A stretch of DNA of 35,685 bases. It comes from Thalassococcus halodurans. Its GTDB lineage: Bacteria; Pseudomonadota; Alphaproteobacteria; Rhodobacterales; Rhodobacteraceae. The notes beneath the pieces are model-generated. The model made no database searches. It was not told the DNA's origin and saw nothing but the letters and a program-made list of their open reading frames with translations. The first letter of the stretch is position 1, and each line of letters starts with the position of its first letter. Both the position numbers and the translations under genes were made by a program. The stretch lies in contig CATNDK010000004.1 of assembly GCA_950096585.1 (NCBI GenBank), positions 1-35,685 of the forward strand. The letters run 5' to 3'. Shown piece after piece: positions 29,433 to 35,685 of this stretch.

Positions 29433-30608
29433 TTAGTCCTCGTCAAAAGCGGTGCATTTGGATTCGGGCTGATCAATTCCTAGCGTGTCCAGCTCGCTGA
29501 CCTGATGCAAAAACCCTTCTAAAGGGGCGGTGGCCACAACGGCACGGCCTGTGACCAGCGGAATCGGCTGGCGCAACTGGCCGTTCCAGCCGCGATAATT
29601 CATCGGGCGGCCTTTGAAGCCGGCCAGTTCGAACGCATCCGACAGGATGTAGTCGCGCAAAGTGGCCGGATCATCGGATTGGGTCCGCGTGACAGCCTCG
29701 CCCAGCGACCGGAAGGCGGCCCAGGCGGCATAGTCTTCGCTGCGCATGTCACGGCCTGTCAATTCATGGAATCGGTTCTGCATCTGGACCGCGCCCCACT
29801 GTTCGACAACGTCGGACCATGCAACGGGACGCAGCCCGTCCGATCCCGCGACAGGGCGGGCGATCCATGTGTTGTACGCAATATACCGGCCGAAATCGTC
29901 CAACTCGTCGGCCAGCAGAAGGGCGTCGTATTCACCCAGATCCTGCGTGAATAGCGGCACTTCCTGCGCGGCGTTGCGGCGCATGTCGGCGTTGAACACC
30001 CACTCTTTTTCGGCCTTCAACTCCAGACCGAATTTGGTGACCGACTGTTTTAGCGATTCAGCAAAGGCCTGATCCTGCGGATGCGCGCCGGATATCAGGG
30101 CCAATGTCGTCCAGCGACGTTTCACAAAGAACTGGACCAGCGCGTCGGTGCGCATGCGATTGGATGGCAAGGTGTGCAAAAGATTGGCACGGCAGGATTC
30201 GTTGCGCAGCGCCACATCGGGGCTGGTCGCATTGAAAAGCAGGGCATCTTTGGCCTCGGGTAGGTCCGCGACCCCTAGCAAAAGGTCGGATGGTGCATCG
30301 AGGATGACATAGGGCGACAAGGCCAGAGCCTGTTTCGCAGAAGCAATCCAGTCACCGCCTTCCGGTACAACAATCGTTTCCAGCGTATAGGTATGACCCA
30401 GAAATTTGCCGGTGGTCATGTTGTCGGCAAGGCCCAGATCGGCCCCCGCAGACCCAAGATCATCGGGGATCGGATCAAGGTTCGACAGAACCGGCGGGCG
30501 CGGAACGTCTTGTTTTAGATAGACAACCGGAACCTCGATTGCCGCAGACACAACCTGCGGCAGCGCAAGCGCCAGAAACAACATCTGAAACAGTCGAAAC
30601 ATCGACAT
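29433..30608 (-). CDS. ABC-type branched-chain substrate-binding protein, PQQ alcohol dehydrogenase system
   Basis: This 391-residue exported protein has a signal peptide (MSMFRLFQMLFLALALPQVVSA) and the type I periplasmic-binding fold of leucine/branched-chain binding proteins. The pieces ALSPYVILDAPSD, TTLALISGAHPQD and EYDALLLADELDDFGRYIAYN are visible. No transporter permease or ATPase is present. Members of this family found with PQQ dehydrogenases are orphan binding proteins thought to help substrate or cofactor handling. The start is the ATG at 30608, directly after GAGGGAGGAG; the track's 19 extra codons lack a ribosome site. It is divergent from the cytochrome c550 gene. Confidence 0.82.
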   Translation of the reverse strand: MSMFRLFQMLFLALALPQVVSAAIEVPVVYLKQDVPRPPVLSNLDPIPDDLGSAGADLGLADNMTTGKFLGHTYTLETIVVPEGGDWIASAKQALALSPYVILDAPSDLLLGVADLPEAKDALLFNATSPDVALRNESCRANLLHTLPSNRMRTDALVQFFVKRRWTTLALISGAHPQDQAFAESLKQSVTKFGLELKAEKEWVFNADMRRNAAQEVPLFTQDLGEYDALLLADELDDFGRYIAYNTWIARPVAGSDGLRPVAWSDVVEQWGAVQMQNRFHELTGRDMRSEDYAAWAAFRSLGEAVTRTQSDDPATLRDYILSDAFELAGFKGRPMNYRGWNGQLRQPIPLVTGRAVVATAPLEGFLHQVSELDTLGIDQPESKCTAFDED

Positions 30609-30663
30609 CTCCTCCCTCTCCAACATCGTTAGAGCATCCAAAATATCGCCTTCACATTGGACC

Positions 30664-30703
30664 ATGGTCGAAGATCGTGGCGGTCTTCAACCAAGGTCGC
30701 ATT
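30664..30703. promoter_or_regulatory. GGTCG motifs between the binding-protein and cytochrome c550 genes
   Basis: ATGGTCGAAG starts at 30664 and AAGGTCGCATTTC at 30693. The second resembles ATGGTCGTATTTC upstream of the Sel1 gene. They lie in the divergent promoter region of the binding-protein gene (start 30608) and the cytochrome gene (start 30761). Confidence 0.42.
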
Positions 30704-30760
30704 TCGCTGTGGTGGAAAGTCGGGCTATCTCGGTGGAAACCGCATGAACAGGAGGAAATC

Positions 30761-31441
30761 ATGCTCGTTGATTTTCGCATCACACTTTTGGGCGCACTTA
30801 CGGCTGGTACAATGGCTATGGCCCATGGTGACGTCGCCCCGCAGCCCATCAACACAGACGTTCTGCCCGACGTGGGCGAAGAATGGCTGACAGAAAACCC
30901 CTACCGCGCTGAAGAAGTCGGCGAAGAGACATGGGCAGCCGCCATCAAGATCGGTGATTCCGGTTACAATCAGAACTGTGCGCGCTGCCACGGTCTGGGC
31001 GCTGTTTCGGGCGGTCTGGCCCCCGACCTGCGTTACCTCGAAGCCGAAGAGTTCGGCGACGAATGGTATGTTGAGCGTTTCCAGGTTGGCTACACGCAGA
31101 ACGGCATCACCAAGATGCCCGCGTTCGGTGAGCTTCTGGGCCAAAAGGCCGCTTGGGCCATCCGCACATACATCGAAACACGCCCCGATGACGGCGCTCT
31201 GGACGACTATGCCGATCGCTTGAAAGAGATCCGCGATGAGTTGGCCGGCATGTCCGCCGGTGATGATGCATCCGCGCTTCAGGCTGAGCTGTCCGAAATC
31301 GCAGGCAACATCGAAACAGCTTCGGGCGCGCCCGTTGCAGACAGCATCGCGATGCGTGCGGCGAACCTTCTGGCAGGTGACACACCTGAATATGCAGAAG
31401 CAGCCGAACAGCTCACAATCGGATTGTCTGCCGCAAATTAA
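30761..31441 (+). CDS. pedF: Cytochrome c550 (PedF-like), electron acceptor of the PQQ dehydrogenase
   Basis: This 226-residue periplasmic class I cytochrome c has a signal peptide (residues 1-21), haem-binding CARCH at 73-77 and the methionine ligand at M119 (ITKMPAFG). It should accept electrons from the PQQ dehydrogenase and pass them to the respiratory chain, as PedF and ExaB do in Pseudomonas. The track starts at 30539, but a perfect GGAGGAAA site seven bases before the ATG at 30761 gives a product with a normal signal peptide. A charged helical C-terminal extension (about residues 150-226) goes beyond the cytochrome fold. A periplasmic-binding-protein gene follows after 18 bases. Confidence 0.88.
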   Translation: MLVDFRITLLGALTAGTMAMAHGDVAPQPINTDVLPDVGEEWLTENPYRAEEVGEETWAAAIKIGDSGYNQNCARCHGLGAVSGGLAPDLRYLEAEEFGDEWYVERFQVGYTQNGITKMPAFGELLGQKAAWAIRTYIETRPDDGALDDYADRLKEIRDELAGMSAGDDASALQAELSEIAGNIETASGAPVADSIAMRAANLLAGDTPEYAEAAEQLTIGLSAAN

Positions 31442-31459
31442 CGCGGCAGATTGGGGCAC

Positions 31460-32356
31460 ATGATTAGACGCGCCTTCCTCCTCACCTCAATCATCGGGTC
31501 TCTCCTTGCGGGACCCGCACTGGCTAGGTGCGAAGATCACGTGCCCCAACCCAAACCCCAAAACGCCAGCCGCGATATCGTGGGGGCGGATTTGGATACG
31601 ATCATTGATCGTGGGTACATCGAAATTGCCGCTTACGAAGATTTTCCGCCGTGGTCCTATGAGGAGGACGGGAAGATCAAGGGCGTTGATATCGAAATCG
31701 GCCGCCTGATCGCGGCTGATCTGGGCGTTGAGCCCCGCTTCAAGCTGGTGACAGCGGGCGAAAACCTTGATGCCGATCTGCGCAACTGGATCTGGAAAGG
31801 TCCGCTGATCGGCGGAAGCGTGGCAAATGTCATGCTGCACATCCCCTATGACAGCGACTATGCCTGCCGCGTGGAACAGGTGGTCTTTACCGGCCAGTAC
31901 CACGTCGAAGAGGTTGCTATCGCCTACCGCAAAGATGCCTACCCCGAGGATTTGCCCGTTCCGGCCTATTTCCGGTTTGATACGGTGGCCGTGGAAAACG
32001 ACTCGATCGCCGATTTCTACCTGACCTCGTTCCCAGGTGGCCAACTGGCCGCCAACGTGCGGCGGTATCCGACCGCCGCTGGCGCGATGCAGGCTTTGGC
32101 TGACGGCGAAACCAAAGCGGCCATGGGCCCCTTGGCACAGCTTGAGTTTGGTCTGACCGAAGATTTGGGCGTACACACGCCGCCGCTGCCGGGGTTTGCT
32201 GCGGGCAACTGGACCAGCGGCGTTGCGGTGCATTTCGCCTATCGTGGCCTCAGCTATGCCGTAGATGACGCCATCTACGCCGCCATTCAGGATGGCCGCA
32301 TGCAGGCGATCTTTGACAGCTACGGGCTGACCTTCAGACCACCCGAGCTGCGCTAA
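31460..32356 (+). CDS. Quinoprotein dehydrogenase-associated periplasmic binding protein (PedG/MxaJ-like)
   Basis: This 298-residue exported protein of the type II (amino-acid type) solute-binding fold belongs to the group found beside PQQ dehydrogenases (related to PedG and MxaJ). The signal peptide is IRRAFLLTSIIGSLLAGPALA. Fold segments include IIDRGYIEIAAYEDFPPWSYEEDGKIKGVDIEIGRLIA. MxaJ is needed for active methanol dehydrogenase, so a maturation role is likely. The track begins at a TTG at 31451; the ATG at 31460 (MIRRAFLL) is the better start, though its ribosome site (TTGGGG) is weak. It follows cytochrome c550 and its stop overlaps that of the convergent apbE gene (CTAA). Confidence 0.83.
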   Translation: MIRRAFLLTSIIGSLLAGPALARCEDHVPQPKPQNASRDIVGADLDTIIDRGYIEIAAYEDFPPWSYEEDGKIKGVDIEIGRLIAADLGVEPRFKLVTAGENLDADLRNWIWKGPLIGGSVANVMLHIPYDSDYACRVEQVVFTGQYHVEEVAIAYRKDAYPEDLPVPAYFRFDTVAVENDSIADFYLTSFPGGQLAANVRRYPTAAGAMQALADGETKAAMGPLAQLEFGLTEDLGVHTPPLPGFAAGNWTSGVAVHFAYRGLSYAVDDAIYAAIQDGRMQAIFDSYGLTFRPPELR

Positions 32357-33240
32357 AGTTCAGTGATTGAGCCGTTGTGACCGACGCAAATCGCCGTCGG
32401 CGCGCCGTCGATTGCGCGTAGCGTGGCTGCGATTTCATAGGCATCTGCATAGCAGAACGCCGTGGACAGCGCGTCTGCGGTTACGGCTTCGTCCGCTTCG
32501 ACACTGACGGTTGACCACAGCGGTTGCCCCGCACCTTGCAGGTTCACGATATGTGGCTGGCCATCGGCCAATGTCATGGCCAATGGGCTGGATGTGGCGA
32601 TGGCGCGGTTGCGTAACACGCGTGTCTGAACCAACCCGTATTCGGGATCGGAGACGCCCAATGTCCAGTTGCGCCCGTTGCCGCGAAACTCGCCGATATT
32701 TACCAGAACATCTGTCAGGCCCGCATCGATTAAAACCTGCGTCGCCAGATCGGTGACAAAGCCCTGCGCAATACCATTCAGGGTCAGTTCCTGACCCGCG
32801 CCAAGGGTGATGCGATCCGGTGTGAACGTGACCTGTTCCCAGCCGATCAGGTGCTGAACCGGATAAGGATCGTGGCCCTGCGCCAGGGCTGACCACAGCG
32901 GTTGGACCGTCGGATCGAACCGGCCATTTGTGGCGCGATGCATCCTGTCACAACGGGTGATCAACTGATGGAATCTGGGATCAGGCCGCTGCAAGACACC
33001 GTCTTTGTTCAACTGCGACAGGGCCGAGAACGGATCATACAGGCTGAAGAGCGACTCGCATTCCGCCAACAACTGGCGGACTTGGGCAATCGCGGGTTTT
33101 GCAATCTCAGGCGGCGCATCCAGCGTCAGGGCGACCTCGGCCCCCATGGCGACACCCTGCCATTTAACGGGCGCCGATGCCATTGCCGGAGTGGCAAGCG
33201 CGGCCGCGCTAATGGTCAGGAAACGTCTGCGCGAAATCAT
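32353..33240 (-). CDS. apbE: FAD:protein FMN transferase (ApbE family)
   Basis: This 295-residue protein begins with a twin-arginine signal (MISRRRFLTISAAALATPAMA). It has the ApbE fold, visible in NKDGVLQRPDPRFHQLI, TNGRFDPTVQPLW and LTLNGIAQGFVTDLATQVL. ApbE covalently attaches FMN from FAD to a Thr in target proteins. Its ATG overlaps the stop of the NosR-like gene (ATGA), and that protein carries a flavinylation-like motif (DGVTKAT), so it is the obvious substrate. The track's upstream start at 33294 lies inside the neighbouring gene and is rejected. It ends in a four-base overlap with the convergent binding-protein gene. Confidence 0.9.
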   Translation of the reverse strand: MISRRRFLTISAAALATPAMASAPVKWQGVAMGAEVALTLDAPPEIAKPAIAQVRQLLAECESLFSLYDPFSALSQLNKDGVLQRPDPRFHQLITRCDRMHRATNGRFDPTVQPLWSALAQGHDPYPVQHLIGWEQVTFTPDRITLGAGQELTLNGIAQGFVTDLATQVLIDAGLTDVLVNIGEFRGNGRNWTLGVSDPEYGLVQTRVLRNRAIATSSPLAMTLADGQPHIVNLQGAGQPLWSTVSVEADEAVTADALSTAFCYADAYEIAATLRAIDGAPTAICVGHNGSITEL

Positions 33241-35303
33241 TCTGCGGCCACCTTCTGTCTGCTGCCCCGTTCCTTCAGGATCAGTGGCACGCATTGTTTT
33301 GGATCATCATGGATAGTTACGCAATCCAGACACTGGAAGCATTCGCTATATTGGATTTCACCGGTACGTTTGATTGCGCCATATTGGCATTTCACGCGGC
33401 ACAGCTGGCAGGGTGATCCGCATTCGTCGCGCCGTGCGATCCAGTCGCGTCCACGCAGAAGCCCGCCAATCGCCATCACGGCCCCAAGCGGGCAGACATA
33501 GCGGCAGAACCCCTTGAACATCACCATGCCCAGCACCAGCCAGAATACGGCATAAGCGACATAGTACCATTCCCGCACAAAGAAGGTGGTGATCGCGGTT
33601 TTGAACGGCTCGACCTCGGCCGCTTTGTCGGCTTGGTCAGGTGCGATAAAGGCAATGGCGATCAGGCCGGCCAGCACCACGTATTTCAAGTATTTCAACC
33701 GCTTGTCCCACGCCGCGGGCACGTCGATCTGGGGCACACGCAGGAGACGCCCCAAGTGATGTGCAAATTCTTGCAACGCGCCGAACGGGCAAAGCCACCC
33801 GCAAAACAGGCCACGACCCCAGGCCACAAAGCCCGCAATGGTCACTGCCCAGATCAGCAGCGAAAACGGATCGTATAGAAGGAAGGCAAAGCTGCCGCCT
33901 TCGACCGCTGCGCGAAGGGTTCCGATGACGGTGACAATCGACAGCTGGCCTTGCCCCCACCAGCCGATAAAGCCCGTGACCACAGCCAATATGGCCAACC
34001 GAACGGGGGTAAAGCGGGGCAGGGCGGCAAGCGCGTTCATTTTGAACGCCAAGGCCACCAACAGGCCGGTCAGGAAGACGGCCAGAACAATCATGTCTGT
34101 TTGGCGGTTGCGCAATGCCTCAAGCCACGGGGGGGCCGGTTTGATCTGAACGGGACGTGTGAAAAAGCGCTCCGGCGTTGAATGGGCAACCTCGATGGTG
34201 ACGGACCCGATTTCAGGCTGGAACACCCCATGTTCGCGCAGGGCCAGTACCTTCAGCGTCCAGTCGCGCGACGGATCAAATCCCAGCCGACGGTCGGTGC
34301 GCAGGATCATCGCGGTGCCGTCAGGTGCGCCATCGGCCAGTTCCACGAACAGGTCTGCGTCGCGCAGCGCCACAGGAAGACCATCCTGTTCGGCGGATAG
34401 CCAGTCCGGCGAGGTGTTGCGCACGAACTCCTCGCTCACCAACCCGTGTCGTGCGGTTTCGATCAGAAGCAGCGGTTCGTCGTTGTCCGAGATCTCCATA
34501 AAGCGCTGAAGCTCTTCATAGGTGTCATCGGACAGGGCTGCCTTGGCGATGGATTGGGGCCCCAGATCGACGATCCACAAATCAAGATAGGCCTCGTCGG
34601 GATAATCACTGGCCTCGGGGTCGTCATCGGCCCAGCGGGTGCCTGCAAACAGCACGTTGATTTCCGCGTTGCTCAGCTGTTTGCGCGTGGCGATGCCTTG
34701 GGACACCAGATCATCCCACGTCAGATTCTCGGAATACTCGGGGTCCGGATAGGCAGGGGGCGAGGTGGCGATGCCCTGCATCTTTTCCCGCGCCACGGCC
34801 AGCGCGGCCCCCATCACCGATTCATGCGCGATCCGGACGCTGGCGGTCGCCTTGGTCACGCCGTCCAGATAGACCAGCGACGATCCAGAGGCCCCTTCGC
34901 CATAAGGGGTGCCAACAACGATGGAATCCGAAATCGACAAGCCGCCGTATTGTTCAAAGAACTTGTGAAACGGTGCCTCGCCCAGACCGGACACAAAGAT
35001 CGGTTCATTGTGGCTGATCAGCTGGACATCGAGAAACTTGCCCTCAAGATCCAGGACAACCAGCACATTGATCGGCGCGCCGGAAAAGCCGGGCAGGGGG
35101 GCCAGGGGTTCGGTCTCGAACACATAGCCCGCGGTCTGTCCGCCCGCATTCTCCAGTGTCCAGACACCTTTATCGTTGACGGGGTCCCCCAGCAGGAAAG
35201 GCGGAATGACCCGTTCGGCCAGCGCCTCTCGGCTCATCAGGTCGGCCCGGGCGGTGCCGGTCAGCAGGCAGAGACAGGTCAGAAAGGTGAGGATCACGCG
35301 CAT
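33237..35303 (-). CDS. NosR/NirI-like membrane FMN and 4Fe-4S protein
   Basis: This 688-residue protein has a signal peptide (residues 1-20). A periplasmic FMN-binding domain (about residues 70-175) carries DGVTKATAS at 147-155, where T153 would be flavinylated. A large periplasmic middle region follows, then about six membrane helices from residue 405 onward. The helices carry two CxxxCP motifs (CGWLCPFGALQE, CRYVCPLGAVMA). The C-terminus has two ferredoxin-like cysteine clusters (CGSPCQLCRVKC and CFQCLDCVTIHDDPKQC). This is the NosR/NirI architecture, which moves electrons between quinol and the periplasm. No nitrous oxide reductase genes are present, so here it probably serves the quinoprotein system. 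It is co-transcribed with apbE and divergent from the SoxYZ-like gene. Confidence 0.9.
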   Translation of the reverse strand: MRVILTFLTCLCLLTGTARADLMSREALAERVIPPFLLGDPVNDKGVWTLENAGGQTAGYVFETEPLAPLPGFSGAPINVLVVLDLEGKFLDVQLISHNEPIFVSGLGEAPFHKFFEQYGGLSISDSIVVGTPYGEGASGSSLVYLDGVTKATASVRIAHESVMGAALAVAREKMQGIATSPPAYPDPEYSENLTWDDLVSQGIATRKQLSNAEINVLFAGTRWADDDPEASDYPDEAYLDLWIVDLGPQSIAKAALSDDTYEELQRFMEISDNDEPLLLIETARHGLVSEEFVRNTSPDWLSAEQDGLPVALRDADLFVELADGAPDGTAMILRTDRRLGFDPSRDWTLKVLALREHGVFQPEIGSVTIEVAHSTPERFFTRPVQIKPAPPWLEALRNRQTDMIVLAVFLTGLLVALAFKMNALAALPRFTPVRLAILAVVTGFIGWWGQGQLSIVTVIGTLRAAVEGGSFAFLLYDPFSLLIWAVTIAGFVAWGRGLFCGWLCPFGALQEFAHHLGRLLRVPQIDVPAAWDKRLKYLKYVVLAGLIAIAFIAPDQADKAAEVEPFKTAITTFFVREWYYVAYAVFWLVLGMVMFKGFCRYVCPLGAVMAIGGLLRGRDWIARRDECGSPCQLCRVKCQYGAIKRTGEIQYSECFQCLDCVTIHDDPKQCVPLILKERGSRQKVAAE

Positions 35304-35337
35304 GGCCGCGACCCTAGGCCCGCCCGAAACGCGCCCC

Positions 35338-35395
35338 TATGCGACCTTGGTCGGATTGGGGTGGCCTGACGCAAAGGTGATTGATCTACGACCTT
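35338..35395. promoter_or_regulatory. GGTCG motifs in the NosR-like/SoxYZ-like divergent promoter region
   Basis: TATGCGACC-TT-GGTCGGATT (35338-35357) forms a back-to-back pair with the 12-bp palindrome CGACCTTGGTCG. A further ATCTACGACCTT (35384-35395) reads AAGGTCGTAGAT on the minus strand. These match motifs at the dehydrogenase, Sel1 and cytochrome promoters. Confidence 0.5.
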
Positions 35396-35463
35396 AGGCG
35401 AAGTGATCCGCCCACGCCCGCCATGCTAGCCTTTGCGGCATGGTACGACAGGGAGGGTCCGCC

Positions 35464-35685
35464 ATGTTCATCCGCACCGCGTTTGCCGCGCTGATTGCCG
35501 TTGCAGGCAGCGCCGCCGTCGCTCTCGACGATCCGCAGACCGTTCTGCAGGATCCGATGGGGTCCGGCATGTGGAATTACCACCAGAAGGGGCTGCTGGG
35601 CGATCCCGCCGACATCCGCTTTGACGACCGGGTGGTGCTGCGCGCGCCGGCCTCGGCCGAGGACACCCTGAACGTGCCCCTGCTG
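35464..35685 (+). CDS. Quinoprotein dehydrogenase-associated SoxYZ-like carrier, partial (runs off window)
   Basis: The frame starts at the ATG at 35464, with GGGAGGG nine bases upstream, and is open to the window end (74 codons). It has a signal peptide (MFIRTAFAALIAVAGSAAVA). The mature start LDDPQTVLQDPMGSGMWNYHQ then leads into a SoxY-type immunoglobulin-like strand (DIRFDDRVVLRAPASAED). Fused SoxYZ-like carriers of this type are regular companions of PQQ dehydrogenases. Only the N-terminal part is visible, so the C-terminal SoxZ-like part and the carrier cysteine cannot be checked. It is divergent from the NosR-like gene. Confidence 0.75.
   Translation, partial: MFIRTAFAALIAVAGSAAVALDDPQTVLQDPMGSGMWNYHQKGLLGDPADIRFDDRVVLRAPASAEDTLNVPLL

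Noticed and set aside
1-35685. CRISPR arrays, tRNA or rRNA genes, IS elements
   Set aside because: No regularly spaced repeat array, tRNA-like cloverleaf, rRNA segment, transposase ORF or terminal inverted repeats were recognised by eye.

Overview
The window looks like a secondary replicon (plasmid or chromid) of a marine-type alphaproteobacterium, most likely a Rhodobacteraceae/Roseobacter-group member. The grounds are a complete repABC module with its own palindromic partition sites, high GC, TRAP transport, and a catabolic gene content typical of that group. No rRNA, tRNA, IS element or CRISPR array was recognised.

Layout. (1) 1-5115: a catabolic island on the minus strand, reading fatty-acid-desaturase-type oxygenase (MocD-like), Rieske ferredoxin (MocE-like), PanB-like hydroxymethyltransferase (broken by an in-frame TAA), LacI regulator, TIM-barrel sugar isomerase/epimerase (cut by the window edge). 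A second LacI paralogue is divergent from the oxygenase. Both regulators have clear candidate operators. (2) 5132-5581: a small membrane DUF305 protein. (3) 5674-9421: repC, repB, repA on the minus strand, three copies of a GTTTACAGCTGTAAAC palindrome (two inside repB), and a candidate counter-transcribed RNA between repB and repC. (4) 9596-17409: a gallate/4-oxalomesaconate module with galB, galC and galD, a TRAP transporter, a LysR regulator with two HTH domains, and a type I extradiol dioxygenase. One LysR-type box, ATAAG-N5-GCTAT, occurs in front of all three transcription units. (5) 17446-18743: a divergent TetR regulator and NAD(P)-binding oxidoreductase pair with a cluster of three operator-like sites. 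(6) 18855-21293: xylulokinase plus transaldolase. (7) 21369-25499: a LuxR-type response regulator, a FIST (NosP-like) sensor and a hybrid PAS histidine kinase. (8) 25643-35685: a quinoprotein alcohol-oxidation cluster. It holds a PQQ dehydrogenase with the Asp-x-Asp signature of lanthanide enzymes, a Sel1 protein, a beta-propeller protein, two periplasmic binding proteins, cytochrome c550, ApbE, a NosR-like flavin/Fe-S membrane protein, and the start of a SoxYZ-like carrier.

How it works together. The gal module should take 4-oxalomesaconate to pyruvate and oxaloacetate. The extradiol enzyme is the only ring-cleavage candidate present, and the TRAP system is the likely aromatic or keto-acid importer. 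The PQQ cluster oxidises an alcohol in the periplasm and passes electrons to cytochrome c550. The adjacent kinase/FIST/regulator set resembles the NosP-NahK-ErbR (exa/ped) signalling arrangement of Pseudomonas and probably controls it. A GGTCGnAT motif recurs in four promoter regions of this cluster and may be the regulator's site.

Most noteworthy: the interrupted panB-like gene, partition palindromes translated inside repB, the shared LysR box, the recurring GGTCG motif in the quinoprotein cluster, and the extradiol enzyme with a His-to-Tyr change replacing the expected gallate dioxygenase. All family assignments were made by reading the proteins; no database search was run.
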